Origin: Betaproteobacteria bacterium
GTDB taxonomy: Bacteria > Pseudomonadota > Gammaproteobacteria > Burkholderiales > Rhodocyclaceae
Direction: 5' to 3'
Length of the DNA: 64,000 bases
Assembly (NCBI GenBank): GCA_016709965.1
Contig: JADJLT010000001.1
Location: 1,881,001-1,945,000 of the forward strand
This document shows positions 8,506 through 17,875 of this stretch, in pieces. Position 1 is the stretch's first letter, and each line of letters starts with the position of its first letter. The notes beneath the pieces were generated by a model. It was not told the origin of the DNA. It saw only the letters and a program-made list of their open reading frames with translations, and did no database searches. Made by a program: the position numbers and the translations under genes.

Positions 8506-8814
8506 ATGAGCCACTTCAAACACCACGTCTTTTTCTGCTGCAACCAGCGCGATCCGGGCGAAGGCTGTTGCAACGCCCTCGGCGCTACCGAAATGCAAAC
8601 CTACGCCAAGGACCGCATCGCCAAGTTGAAGATGAAAGGCGAGGGCAAGGTACGCATTAACAAGGCCGGCTGCATGGACCGCTGCGATCAAGGTCCGGTC
8701 ATGGTCGTCTATCCCGAAGCCGTCTGGTACACCTATGTAGACAAGGAAGACGTCGAGGAAATCATTCAGGAACATTTGATCAAAGGCCGCATCGTGGAGC
8801 GTCTGAAAATATGA
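8506..8814 (+). CDS. Thioredoxin-like [2Fe-2S] ferredoxin
   Basis: 102 residues, the usual size of the thioredoxin-like [2Fe-2S] ferredoxin family. Cysteines at FFCCNQRDPGEGCC and at KAGCMDRCDQGP match the cluster-binding pattern. It carries single electrons in the cytosol; its partner is unknown. AGGAGAG precedes the ATG. The stop overlaps the ATG of the hydrolase gene, so the two are coupled. Confidence 0.92.
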   Translation: MSHFKHHVFFCCNQRDPGEGCCNALGATEMQTYAKDRIAKLKMKGEGKVRINKAGCMDRCDQGPVMVVYPEAVWYTYVDKEDVEEIIQEHLIKGRIVERLKI

Positions 8815-9449
8815 AAGTCGTCGAAGAGAAAATCGTCGTTGATGGCCCGGTCGGCAAGATCGACGTCATCATGGAGCGCCCGGATGCCCCCAGGGGCATC
8901 GCGCTGATCGCCCACCCGCACCCGATCGGTGGCGGCGCCAATACCAACAAGGTCGCCTACACGCTGGCCAAGACCTTCATCAGTCTGGGCTACGCCGCCT
9001 TCCGCCCGAATTTCCGTGGCGTTGGCGGCACGGAAGGCATCCATGACGAAGGCGTCGGCGAAACCGACGACCTGCTTGCCGTGCTAGAAGATGCCAAGTG
9101 CCGCTGCGGCAATCTGCCCGTCGCGCTGGCCGGCTTCTCCTTTGGCGCCTACTGCCAGACCCGCGTCGGCAAGCGCCTGGCCGAAGCCAACCACCCGGCC
9201 CAGCGCCTCGTGCTGGTCGGCACCGCCGCCGGCCACGTCGAAGGCACGCGCCAGTACGACACCGAAGCCGTGCCGCACGACACCATCGTCATTCACGGCT
9301 CGGCCGACGAAACGGTGCCGCTGGCCAACGTCTTCGAATGGGCGCTGCCGAACGACCTGCCGGTCGTCGTCGTGCCCGGCGCCGATCACTTTTTCCACCG
9401 TCGCCTGCACCTGATCCGCGACATCGTGACGCGCGCATGGCGACACTGA
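8811..9449 (+). CDS. Alpha/beta hydrolase
   Basis: 212 residues of the short serine-hydrolase type. It has HPHPIGGGANTNKV near residue 36 (oxyanion region), the nucleophile elbow AGFSFG near residue 105, an aspartate in HGSADE and a histidine in GADHFFH. The substrate is unknown. It overlaps the ferredoxin gene by 4 bases and the ABC ATPase gene by 13 bases, giving a tight three-gene operon. Confidence 0.85.
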   Translation: MKVVEEKIVVDGPVGKIDVIMERPDAPRGIALIAHPHPIGGGANTNKVAYTLAKTFISLGYAAFRPNFRGVGGTEGIHDEGVGETDDLLAVLEDAKCRCGNLPVALAGFSFGAYCQTRVGKRLAEANHPAQRLVLVGTAAGHVEGTRQYDTEAVPHDTIVIHGSADETVPLANVFEWALPNDLPVVVVPGADHFFHRRLHLIRDIVTRAWRH

Positions 9450-10381
9450 ACGCCAGCAATCTACGCAAAACCTACGGCGGCACCGAAGTCGTCGCCGGGC
9501 TATCGTTTTCCGTCGAACCCGGCACCTGCTTCGGCCTGCTCGGCCCGAACGGCGCCGGCAAGACGACAACATTGCGCCTCTGCCTCGGCCTGACCGCGCC
9601 GGACAGCGGCGACATCACGCTCAACGGCCACGTCATTCCCGCCGATGCCCAGCAGGCGAGGGCGCGCGTTGGCGTCGTGCCCCAGTTCGACAACCTCGAC
9701 CCGGATTTCACCTGCGCCGAAAACCTGCTCGTCTTCGGCCGCTACTTCGGCATCCCGGACGCCGACATCAAGGCCCGCATCCCGCAACTGCTCGAATTCG
9801 CCAGCCTGACCGGCAAGGGCGATGCGCGGATTTCAACCTTGTCCGGCGGCATGAAGCGTCGCCTGACCCTGGCCCGCGCACTGGTCAACAACCCCGACAT
9901 CATCTTCCTCGACGAACCGACCACCGGCCTCGATCCACAAGCCCGTCACCTGATCTGGGACCGCCTGAAACAACTCAAATCGGCCGGCAAAACGCTGATT
10001 TTGACGACGCACTTCATGGACGAAGCCGAGCGCCTGTGCGACACGCTGATCGTCATCGACCACGGCCGCAAGATCGCCGAAGGCAGTCCGCGCCAACTCA
10101 TCGCCGAGCAGATCGAACCGCAGGTCATCGAGGTTTACGACGAATCCCACGACCATAAAGGCAACGGCTGGCCCCAGGGTCAACTGGAAAATTTCGTCAA
10201 AAACGAAAAACATCTGGTCGAGCGCGTCGAAACCAGCGGCGAAACCGCCTTCTTCTATTGCCGCGACCCACGCGAACTACTGGCCAAACTGGCCGACACC
10301 GAAGGCCTGCGCTACGTGCATCGCGCCTCCAATCTGGAAGATGTGTTCATCAAGCTGACTGGGCGGGAACTGCGGGATTAG
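9437..10381 (+). CDS. ABC transporter ATP-binding protein, NodI-like
   Basis: 314 residues from ATG 9437; an open frame extends upstream but lies inside the hydrolase gene. It shows Walker A (GPNGAGKT), the signature LSGGMKRR, Walker B (IIFLDEP) and the H-loop (LTTHFMDEAE). The C-terminal extension is typical of ABC-2/NodI-type exporters. No permease follows; a NodJ-like permease sits at 17081 on the same strand and is the likely partner, separated by an unrelated block of genes. Confidence 0.9.
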   Translation: MATLNASNLRKTYGGTEVVAGLSFSVEPGTCFGLLGPNGAGKTTTLRLCLGLTAPDSGDITLNGHVIPADAQQARARVGVVPQFDNLDPDFTCAENLLVFGRYFGIPDADIKARIPQLLEFASLTGKGDARISTLSGGMKRRLTLARALVNNPDIIFLDEPTTGLDPQARHLIWDRLKQLKSAGKTLILTTHFMDEAERLCDTLIVIDHGRKIAEGSPRQLIAEQIEPQVIEVYDESHDHKGNGWPQGQLENFVKNEKHLVERVETSGETAFFYCRDPRELLAKLADTEGLRYVHRASNLEDVFIKLTGRELRD

Positions 10382-10939
10382 CCGGTAGTGAATCCCATGG
10401 TCAACGGCAAAAAACTGCCAAAATTCAAAACCATCCCCGCCGGAAAACAAAGCTTTCGCGTTGGAGTCATTCGGCACTGACAACGACTGTTCATTCGCCG
10501 GTCGAGGGAGGGAAGCTGAGTGAGCTGTTTTCCCACAGTGTTTCGTTGCAGGCCGCTTGATTGTGACCGCATAATCAGCGCATGAATATCAATTCATCTA
10601 CGCTCCTTGGTGTCTGCACAAACTCTGTCGGGTTTCAAAAAGCCATGACTTTCCTCGTCCGCACCAACGCAACAACGCGCGGTCTTGCCTCGGCGCATCC
10701 CGGGTACGACTTGAATAGGTGGCTGAGAATCCCGGGGCGTCGACTCGTTGGCAATGGCCCTGGTGGCAGGTGGCATTGCAGTGATGCGAATGGAAAGATG
10801 CTCCGGTTGCGGTCCGCGAATGGAGCGAGGCATTTTGGCAAATCGCTTTCCAGCGTGCTCGGGGTAGCAGATGGATTGAACCGGTGGCCATGCTGACCCG
10901 CATCCGCCGCATTGCCCAAGCCGCATCGGGGATCTGCAC
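10382..10939. other. 558-base gap without a recognisable gene
   Basis: It starts with a diverged copy of the dispersed element. Short open frames on both strands (for example 10582-10896 plus and 10594-10998 minus) show no family resemblance and conflict with each other. It could be a decayed gene or a long leader of the TonB-like gene. I see no clear promoter or terminator. Confidence 0.4.
10396..10428 (+). repeat. Dispersed element, copy 4 (intergenic, diverged)
   Basis: CATGGTCAACGGCAAAAAAC then TGCCAAAATTCAAAA. It keeps GGTCAAC and the A/T-rich half but has lost part of the CCGG. Confidence 0.55.
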
Positions 10940-12721
10940 TTGAGTTCCGCAAATCCCGGCACGCCCCCGACGCCACCGTCCGTGATGGATGCTGCCAAGC
11001 TTGGCTGGCAGCCGATGCGCCGCGCCAGACCTCAGGGCAGGCGACTTTATATTCCGTTGCTGACTTCCCTGTTGATCCACGCACTGATATTGAGCCTGAC
11101 CTTCAGTGGCGACGAGTTCGGTCTTCCCGGCTTGGCCTTACCCTGGCAGGATAGACGGATCGAAGTGCCTGATCTGCAAGTTGTGCTCGCGCCGGCACCG
11201 CCCAGAGAGACAGCGCCAGCCCTCCCGGCAGCCCCTTTGCCGTTGCCATCGGAATTGATGGCCACCGGGCCGGCAGTCGTATCATTCCAGCGTCCTGACT
11301 CGCCCCCGGAACCAGCGGCCCCGGCGCTCACCACGCAGAGCGAGCCCACTGTGAAAGCGAATGTAAAGCCAAAGGCAGCGACGGAGATCGCGCCTGTTAC
11401 CGCACCAGCAGAGATATTGGCAAACTCTGCGCCTCCACCGAAACCTTTTCCCGCCGTGATCGCCTTGGAGCAATCCCAAGCACCTGAGTTCGTCGTGCCC
11501 CCTCCACCGTTGGAACCCGCGCCTCCCGACTCAGCGGCGCAGGCAAGCATCGGCCAGTCGGCGCGGGAACGAGTTGCGGAGGAAATTGCTCGAGCTGAGT
11601 CTGCGCGGCTGGAAGTCGAACATCAGGAGGCAGCCCGACAAGCTGCAATCCAGAAGGAGCAGGCAGCGCAGGATGCCGCGAAAGCAGACGCGGCGCGGCT
11701 GGACGCCGAACGCCCCGAAGCCGCCCGACAAGCGGCAATCCAACAGGAATTAGCACGGCAAGAAGACGCAAAGGAAGAGGCCGCACGACTGGACGCAGAG
11801 CGCCAGGAGGCCGCGCGGCAAGCAGCAGCCCGTCAGGATTTAGCACGGCAGGATGTTGCGAAGGCCGAGGCTGTACGAATGGACGCCGAACGCCAGGAGA
11901 GTGCACGCCAAGCAGCAGTCCGACAGGAACAGGCTCGGCAGGAAGCTGCGAAGGCAGAAGTCGCACGAATGGACGCAGAGCGCCAGGAGGCCGCACGGCA
12001 AGCAGCAGCCCGTCAGGATTTAGCACGGCAGGATGTTGCAAAGGCCGAGGCTGCACGACTGGACGCAGAGCGCCAGGAGAGTGCACGCCAAGCAGCAGCC
12101 CGACAGGAGCAAGCTCGGCAGGAGGCAGCACGGGCAGAGGCCGCACGACTGGATGCCGAACGCCAAGAGAACGCACGGCAAGCAGCTGGCCAGCAGGAGC
12201 AAGCACGTCAGGAAACCGCACGGGCAGAGGCTGCGCGGCAGGAAGCCATACGAGAGCAGAACGCCAGGCGGGACGCTGCGCGTCGGGCGATGGGTCGACA
12301 ACTGGACGAAGAAGCCGCCCGTCGCGACGCTGCGCAGGCGGCAACACGCCTGTCACCCTCGTCGAGCGGTATGCGCCGAGGCAGGCTCTTTGGCCGCACC
12401 GACGCCAATGCTGAACTCATTCTCTACGCAGAAGCCTGGAGCCGGAAAATTCACTTCAATATGGGATTCGAGAAAGTGCGAGAAGCTGCGATGCAACCGC
12501 ACACCGATCCAATGGTCACGGTGGCCATTCGCAGCGACGGCTCGGTGGAGTCCGTTACATTTGTCCGTTCCAGCGGCGTCCCCGCGATCGACGAAGCGAT
12601 ACGACGCATCGTGCTGGACCAGACGCCCTATCTGCCCTTCCAGCCGGCACTTGCCCGCGAGTACGACGTGATCGAAATCCGCCGGACCTGGCATTTTGAC
12701 TCGGCTATTCGGCTGTATTGA
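10940..12721 (+). CDS. TonB/TolA-like envelope protein with tandem coiled-coil repeats
   Basis: 593 residues. The start is TTG 10940 with GGGGA seven bases upstream; ATG 10985 lacks such a site. One membrane helix (about 36-55) anchors it in the inner membrane. A proline/alanine-rich stretch runs to about 200. Residues 222-431 are seven 30-residue repeats rich in Ala, Arg, Gln and Glu, expected to form a long helix as in TolA. Residues about 490-593 form a TonB C-terminal domain (VTVAIRSDGSVESVTFVRSSG). It should span the periplasm and pass energy or contact an outer-membrane partner. No ExbB/ExbD or receptor gene is nearby. Confidence 0.8.
   Translation: MSSANPGTPPTPPSVMDAAKLGWQPMRRARPQGRRLYIPLLTSLLIHALILSLTFSGDEFGLPGLALPWQDRRIEVPDLQVVLAPAPPRETAPALPAAPLPLPSELMATGPAVVSFQRPDSPPEPAAPALTTQSEPTVKANVKPKAATEIAPVTAPAEILANSAPPPKPFPAVIALEQSQAPEFVVPPPPLEPAPPDSAAQASIGQSARERVAEEIARAESARLEVEHQEAARQAAIQKEQAAQDAAKADAARLDAERPEAARQAAIQQELARQEDAKEEAARLDAERQEAARQAAARQDLARQDVAKAEAVRMDAERQESARQAAVRQEQARQEAAKAEVARMDAERQEAARQAAARQDLARQDVAKAEAARLDAERQESARQAAARQEQARQEAARAEAARLDAERQENARQAAGQQEQARQETARAEAARQEAIREQNARRDAARRAMGRQLDEEAARRDAAQAATRLSPSSSGMRRGRLFGRTDANAELILYAEAWSRKIHFNMGFEKVREAAMQPHTDPMVTVAIRSDGSVESVTFVRSSGVPAIDEAIRRIVLDQTPYLPFQPALAREYDVIEIRRTWHFDSAIRLY
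11603..12232 (+). repeat. Seven tandem 90-bp coding repeats
   Basis: Seven in-frame 90-base units encode the pattern ARLDAERQEAARQAAARQDL then ARQDVAKAEA. Units 3 and 5 are nearly identical at the DNA level (for example both contain GTCAGGATTTAGCACGGCAG), while units 1 and 2 are more diverged. A degenerate eighth unit follows. The pattern suggests unequal crossing-over within the gene. Confidence 0.85.
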
Positions 12722-12831
12722 CGGGACACCACCCGACGGCAGTGTGTGAGCCAGGCACCAAACCATCGCCCAAACGATCAGCACGCCCCCGGACAATCAA
12801 TTCACGCTGGCATACGTTAGCGCTGACACAC

Positions 12832-13527
12832 TCACCGAATGACCAGATGCTCGCCTTCGCGCCTAACCGGCATGGCAAAGTTGAACAGATCGGCGTGGGC
12901 AGCGAGATCGAGGTCGGCGCGGGGCAGATTTGGCCAAGTGCCGGCTGCAAAACGCTGCCCGAAATCCGATTCACGGATGCGTCGGGCAAAATCGTCTGGC
13001 ACCAGGCATTCACCGCGCAGCAGCGATTCGATGTAGTCGGCGCAGGCGATGTCCTCGTCTCCATCACGATCGACCCATTCGCCGGTGATGATGAAGCAGA
13101 CTTCTTCTGCCCCCGCCGCGCGGATCGCCTCGGCGGTGGCTCGGGCGCAAACGAAGCTGGCCGCGTAGAGTTGCCGCGCCTGACGAAATCGCTGCAAACC
13201 ACGCACGCCAGCAGCGGTGCTCATCACGACATTTTTCCCGGCTAGCTCAACCTGCATCAGACGGGAGGGTGAATTGCCGAAATCGAAGCCGGGAGCAGGA
13301 TCGCCACCACCCACGGCACCGATAGACACAGCATTCTGGAGTCGGCCGCGCAGCGACATCGCCGTGGATAACGCCTCCACCGGGTAGATGGCAAGTGCCC
13401 CTCTGTCCAGCGCAACTGCCGCCGTCGTAAACGAGCGCAGCACGTCGATCACGACAACCGTGTCTGAGGGAGTTGTCTGGTTCTGCAGACGATTGAGGAT
13501 CAGACGCGAAAACTTCATGGCAGGCAT
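12832..13527 (-). CDS. ComB-like 2-phosphosulfolactate phosphatase family protein
   Basis: 231 residues from ATG 13527, which follows the stop of the upstream radical SAM gene by one base (TGAGATG), so translation is probably coupled. It has the ComB-family motifs VVVIDVLRSFTTA near the N-terminus, GGGDPAPGFDFGNSP and STAAGVRGL. ComB dephosphorylates 2-phosphosulfolactate in coenzyme M synthesis. In bacteria without that pathway the true substrate is unknown, so the name gives the family, not a proven role. Confidence 0.8.
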   Translation of the reverse strand: MPAMKFSRLILNRLQNQTTPSDTVVVIDVLRSFTTAAVALDRGALAIYPVEALSTAMSLRGRLQNAVSIGAVGGGDPAPGFDFGNSPSRLMQVELAGKNVVMSTAAGVRGLQRFRQARQLYAASFVCARATAEAIRAAGAEEVCFIITGEWVDRDGDEDIACADYIESLLRGECLVPDDFARRIRESDFGQRFAAGTWPNLPRADLDLAAHADLFNFAMPVRREGEHLVIR

Positions 13528-13528
13528 C

Positions 13529-15097
13529 TCACTCGCCCACACTGACATGGCGATCCTGACGCTGAACCAAAGTTCTGGCCGAGCGCGGAACAGGCTTTTC
13601 GCGGTCCTTCAGCAGACCTTGCAGGCAGGCTGGGTTGGCATGGGCACCGCTGGACTGGTAGTCAGCGAGCAGTATTTGTCGGACGCTTTCCTTTTCCCGG
13701 CCGATGACGTTGGTCAGGTAATCGAACAGCGCGTCGAGCAGTTTTTCCGGCGTCAGGCGACTGGTCAGGCCGGTGCTCTGCCACAGCCAATCGGAAAACG
13801 CGAGAAAGGCGGCGAAAGGCGAAGGGCAGTCCAGCAGGATGGGCAGGGTTTGCGGGAAGCGGCCGGAATTGGCCAGCAGATCCCAGTAGCGGGCGAGCCG
13901 GGTGAAGCGCTGCACGGTCAGGGCGTCCACGACCGCCGTTTGCTGGATGGCGTAGGGCGGTTCGGCATCGTACACCATGCCGTAAGCCAGGCTATGGCGT
14001 GCGATGGGCGTGCCACGTAGGCGTTTGAGTACACCAAGCTGGATTTCGTGCGGACGCAACGCGTAAAGGCGGTCGAAGCCGGCGGCAAAGCTGCCCAGCG
14101 TTTCGCCGGGCAGGCCGAAGATGAGGTCGGTGTGCAGGTGGGCGTGGCTGTGATTAACCAGCCAGCTCAGGTTTTCACAGGTTTTGGCGTTGTCCTGCCG
14201 GCGCGAGATGGCTTGCTGCACCGCCGGGTTGAAGGTCTGGATGCCGACTTCGAACTGCAGCACACCGGGCGGAAAGCGGGCGATCATTGCCTTCAGGCGT
14301 TCCGGCAGATGATCCGGAATGACCTCGAAATGCAGGAAGAGGTCGGGCGTCAGGCGGTCGAGGAAAAACTGCAGGATGGTCAGCGAGCTGTCGATTTTCA
14401 GGTTGAAGGTGCGGTCGACAAACTTGAAGTTGCGTGCCCCGCGCAGGTAGAGCATATCCAGCGCAGCAAGAAATTGCTCCTCCTCAAAGGCCCAGGCGGT
14501 CTTGTCGAGCGAACTGAGGCAGAACTCGCATTTGAACGGACAGCCACGCGAGGCTTCGACGTAGAGCAGGCGATGCGCCAGATCGTCGACGCTGAATTCA
14601 GCGTAGGGCAAGGCAATATTAGCCAGCGCCGGCTGCTCGCCAGCGATCACTTTCATCAGTGGCTGCGGCCCGTGGAGCAGGGCGCGGCACAGTTTGGGGA
14701 AACTGACATCGCCCCAGCCGGTGATGAGATAGTCAGCCAGCCGGACGATCTCCTGACTATCCCACTCGTAACTGACCTCAGGGCCACCGAGGATGATTTT
14801 CAGGGTCGGGCGAGCCCGTTTGAGCTGGCGGACCACTTCGGTGGTTTGCACCACGTTCCAGATATAGACGCCAAAACCAATAATTTGCGGCACACCACCG
14901 ACCAGCTCACCCAGCTCGACGAGCAGGGCTTCGACGATTTCCGGCACCGGCCGGGCGATGGTGAATTCGCGCAAAGCAGTCTGCGCCCGCAGGCCGCTGC
15001 CGCCATGCCGATCCATGTTGGCGAGCAGGTAGCGCAGACCAAGCGAGGCGTGGATATATTTAGCGTTGAGCGTACTGAGGAGGATGGCAGGCGGCAT
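13529..15097 (-). CDS. B12-binding-domain radical SAM protein (DUF4080 type)
   Basis: 522 residues. An N-terminal cobalamin-binding-like domain (about 1-160, with GGPEVSYEW) is followed by the radical SAM core with the CxxxCxxC cluster motif in GCPFKCEFC near residues 190-198. A C-terminal region of DUF4080 type completes it. The reaction is unknown. It is translationally coupled to the ComB-like gene downstream. Confidence 0.85.
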   Translation of the reverse strand: MPPAILLSTLNAKYIHASLGLRYLLANMDRHGGSGLRAQTALREFTIARPVPEIVEALLVELGELVGGVPQIIGFGVYIWNVVQTTEVVRQLKRARPTLKIILGGPEVSYEWDSQEIVRLADYLITGWGDVSFPKLCRALLHGPQPLMKVIAGEQPALANIALPYAEFSVDDLAHRLLYVEASRGCPFKCEFCLSSLDKTAWAFEEEQFLAALDMLYLRGARNFKFVDRTFNLKIDSSLTILQFFLDRLTPDLFLHFEVIPDHLPERLKAMIARFPPGVLQFEVGIQTFNPAVQQAISRRQDNAKTCENLSWLVNHSHAHLHTDLIFGLPGETLGSFAAGFDRLYALRPHEIQLGVLKRLRGTPIARHSLAYGMVYDAEPPYAIQQTAVVDALTVQRFTRLARYWDLLANSGRFPQTLPILLDCPSPFAAFLAFSDWLWQSTGLTSRLTPEKLLDALFDYLTNVIGREKESVRQILLADYQSSGAHANPACLQGLLKDREKPVPRSARTLVQRQDRHVSVGE

Positions 15098-15181
15098 GCC
15101 ATCATTTTGACAGCTTCACGGCACCCGCGATGGCGGCTTTCGTGAAGTCAGGGCCACAAAAAACGAATGACTTTTCGTTTT

Positions 15182-15949
15182 TCAGCCAAGAATCGCGTTG
15201 ACCGCGGCAGCGAAGTCATCGAACACCGCTGCCGGACGAATGTCCGGACTTGTGTCGTCTCCGGGGCGGAACTTGCCGGTACGCACCAGAAGTCCCGGAA
15301 TGCCCACTGCCTGCGCACCACCGATGTCGTCGCTCAGGTCGTCGCCGATCAATACCGTGTCGGCAGCCGCCAATCCCAGTTCGGACAGCGCCGCATTGAA
15401 AAACGCGGGGGCCGGCTTGCCGGTGATTTCAGCGCTAATCCCGGCCGAATACTCCAACCCGGCGACAAAGGCGCCCATGTCCAGCGACAGGCCATCGGGT
15501 TCCATGAAATAGCGGTTACGGGCCATCGCCATCAGTGGCACACCATCCATCAGCAGGCGAAAGGCATGGTTAAGGATGGGATAGGTGAAATACGGACCCA
15601 TGTCGCCAAGCACGACGATATTGGGATCGGCCGAGCTTTCTCCCATTTCATCGGCGATATCCGGATGTACCAGCCACAGTGGCCGCAGCCCCCGGCTGTG
15701 TACCAGCGTACGCGCAGCCAGCGCCGCGGTTTGAATTTCCGCGCGCGCCAGAGAAAACTCCATGCGCTGAAGCTTGGCATACAAGGCCTGACTGGGGGTT
15801 CGGGTCGTATTGGTCAAAAAACGCAGGGGCAGGCCGGATGCCCGCAACCGGTCAAGCGCCCGGACCGCACCCGGCAGCGCATCGTCACCGGTATGCATGA
15901 CGCCGGCCAGATCGATCAAAACTGCCTTGGGAGAAAATTTGGATTCCAT
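15182..15949 (-). CDS. HAD-superfamily IIA hydrolase (LHPP/NagD-like)
   Basis: 255 residues. Motif I is DLAGVMH near residue 13, with alanine at the second acidic position, as tolerated in the LHPP-like branch, which has a small residue there. Motif II is FLTNTTRT, and motif IV is GDDLSDDIGGA near residue 200. The cap is of C2 type. Substrates in this branch include phosphohistidine, phospholysine or pyrophosphate; the one here is unknown. The last codons (AAAVNAILG) contain GCGGTCAAC by chance or as a decayed repeat. Confidence 0.82.
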   Translation of the reverse strand: MESKFSPKAVLIDLAGVMHTGDDALPGAVRALDRLRASGLPLRFLTNTTRTPSQALYAKLQRMEFSLARAEIQTAALAARTLVHSRGLRPLWLVHPDIADEMGESSADPNIVVLGDMGPYFTYPILNHAFRLLMDGVPLMAMARNRYFMEPDGLSLDMGAFVAGLEYSAGISAEITGKPAPAFFNAALSELGLAAADTVLIGDDLSDDIGGAQAVGIPGLLVRTGKFRPGDDTSPDIRPAAVFDDFAAAVNAILG

Positions 15950-16110
15950 AGACTTGCCCCTTTTCTACCTGCGAACTTCAAGCTCGTTCGATTGCCTGAT
16001 TCGGACAAAGTTTAACTGGAGCCTACCGGCCAGTGTCAGGTTGTGTGGTTTCAAGGCCTAAAATTCTGCATGAAAACACGTGCCGACCGTGGCAATATAC
16101 AGCTCACTTT

Positions 16111-17019
16111 ATGATGAATAGCACCGCTTCAATGGATCCCACTCAAAGTAGCGCAAACAACGAAGACCAGCCCGCTGAGAATCCGGAGAGCTTCGAGGCC
16201 AAGATGAAGCTCGAGATCCGTGAGATCGGGATTCCGCCGCGCCCTGCGATCCTGATCCAGATTGAAGAAGAGTCTGCCAAGGACGAGCCAGACTTCATCT
16301 ATATGGCCAAATTGCTCAACCGGGATGTCGCGCTGGCGGCCGGTATGATCAAGGTTGCCAATGCGCCCTATTTCTCCTTTGGCAAAAAAGTACCCACCGT
16401 TCAGGAAGCCTTGCTCGTCCTAGGCTTGAAACTGGTGACCAAGACCGTTTCCGGATTGGCATTGCAGCAGGTTTTCAAGCATGTGCCGCATATGGACCGT
16501 TTCTGGGATACATCGGCAATGACCGCCGATGTATCGGGCTGCGTGGCCAAGCAACTCGGCCGTGAAATTGGCATCCGTCCGGAAGACGCCTACACCTTTG
16601 CACTATTCCGTGATTGCGGCATTCCGATGTTGATGAACCCGTTTCCGGAATATCGCGAAGTACTGGCTCGTGCCAACAAGGAGCCCGTGTTGTCCTTCAC
16701 CGCAGTCGAGGACGAGAGCATCGGTCTCAATCATGCTGTGCTCGGCGCCCAACTCGCCGAGAGCTGGTTGCTCCCCGATGACACTTGCCAAGCCATTCGG
16801 CATCACCATGACCGTGAGGCTTTGAACGGCACGATAGACATTCCCGTACGTTCGCGCCGGCTCATTGCGGTTGCGCAACTCGCGGAATACCTGATTCAGC
16901 TCAAATCCGCGCAATCGCGTTCCAATGAATGGGACAAGCTGGGTACTGACTGCCTTGCCTGTCTGGCGCTAACACCCGACGATTTGCCCGAACTGGGCAA
17001 GCAGTGCACCAGCGGGTAA
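16111..17019 (+). CDS. HDOD-domain protein
   Basis: 302 residues from ATG 16111 (16132 is also possible; the open frame reaches back to 16033 without domain support). The HDOD domain covers about residues 30-250 (PPRPAILIQI, LLNRDVALAAGMIKVANAPYF, VQEALLVLGLKLV). HDOD proteins are HD-related regulators without the full metal site and are often tied to signalling and motility. It stands alone between the HAD gene and the ABC permease. No output domain is fused. Confidence 0.85.
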   Translation: MMNSTASMDPTQSSANNEDQPAENPESFEAKMKLEIREIGIPPRPAILIQIEEESAKDEPDFIYMAKLLNRDVALAAGMIKVANAPYFSFGKKVPTVQEALLVLGLKLVTKTVSGLALQQVFKHVPHMDRFWDTSAMTADVSGCVAKQLGREIGIRPEDAYTFALFRDCGIPMLMNPFPEYREVLARANKEPVLSFTAVEDESIGLNHAVLGAQLAESWLLPDDTCQAIRHHHDREALNGTIDIPVRSRRLIAVAQLAEYLIQLKSAQSRSNEWDKLGTDCLACLALTPDDLPELGKQCTSG

Positions 17020-17080
17020 ATGCTGGCTTCTGCCGGCAGAGCGCTAAAATGCAGGCTCGACCTAACGCCCGGCCAAACAG

Positions 17081-17866
17081 ATGTCCTCCACGCTAACCGC
17101 CAATACCCCAAGACGATTCGGCTTTCTGCCGGTCTGGCGGCGCAATTTCCTGGTCTGGAAAAAGCTGGCATTACCCTCCATCCTCGGCAATCTCGCCGAC
17201 CCGCTGATCTACATGCTCGGCCTCGGTTACGGGTTGGGCGCCATGCTGCCCAGCATCGAAGGCCAGCCTTACGTCGCCTTCCTGGCTGCCGGCACCGTCT
17301 GCGCCTCGACGATGAACGCCGCCACCTTTGAAGCGCTGTACTCGGCTTTCTCCCGCATGCACGTGCAAAAAACCTGGGATGCCATCCTCAACACCCCCCT
17401 CGGACTGGGCGATGTCGTCGCCGGCGAGCTGTTCTGGGCAGCAACCAAATCGCTGTTCTCCGGTGCCGCCATTCTCGTCGTCATCACCGGCATGGGCCTG
17501 ACCAACGGCCCGCTGATGCTGTGGGCACTGCCCGCCATCGTGCTTACCGGACTGGCCTTCGCCGCCCTCGGCCTGATCTGGAACGCGCTGGCCCCGTCCT
17601 ACGATTTCTTCATGTACTACTTCACGCTGTTCATCACGCCGATGACACTGATTTCCGGCGTTTTCTTCCCGACTGATCAGCTCCCTGGCTGGCTGGCGCT
17701 GATCGGCGGCTGGCTGCCGCTGGCCCAAGGTGTTGCGCTGGTCCGGCCGCTACTCGCCGGGCAGGTACCGGCCAACGCCCTGATCCACATTCTGGCGCTG
17801 CTTGGTACTGCCGCCATCGCCTTCACCATCGCCCTGCACCTGACCCGCCGCCGCCTGCTCAAGTAG
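17081..17866 (+). CDS. ABC-2 type permease, NodJ-like
   Basis: 261 residues with six membrane helices and the ABC-2 permease pattern of the NodJ branch (RNFLVWKKLALPSILGNLADP, PLIYMLGLGYGLG, FITPMTLISGVFFP). It is the likely membrane half of the exporter whose ATPase is encoded at 9437-10381, 6.7 kb upstream on the same strand. A TAAAAT hexamer at 17044-17049 may be its own -10 box. The cutA gene starts 9 bases downstream. Confidence 0.88.
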   Translation: MSSTLTANTPRRFGFLPVWRRNFLVWKKLALPSILGNLADPLIYMLGLGYGLGAMLPSIEGQPYVAFLAAGTVCASTMNAATFEALYSAFSRMHVQKTWDAILNTPLGLGDVVAGELFWAATKSLFSGAAILVVITGMGLTNGPLMLWALPAIVLTGLAFAALGLIWNALAPSYDFFMYYFTLFITPMTLISGVFFPTDQLPGWLALIGGWLPLAQGVALVRPLLAGQVPANALIHILALLGTAAIAFTIALHLTRRRLLK

Positions 17867-17875
17867 AATTCGTCG

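Noticed and set aside
10582..10998. Short overlapping open frames in the gap before the TonB-like gene
   Set aside because: They lie on both strands, show no ribosome site worth trusting and no homology, so none is called as a gene.
11603..12232. CRISPR-like array
   Set aside because: The 90-bp units are contiguous coding repeats without spacers.
11397..12356. 319-codon minus-strand open frame opposite the TonB-like repeats
   Set aside because: It arises from the periodic sense-strand repeats; the leucine/proline-rich product matches no family.
13388..14020. Plus-strand open frames opposite the ComB and radical SAM genes
   Set aside because: They mirror codon bias of the real minus-strand genes and have no recognisable domains.
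15170..15210. GCGGTCAACG on the minus strand at the end of the HAD gene
   Set aside because: Only the first ten bases match; the rest differs from the consensus. It may be a decayed copy but I cannot support it.
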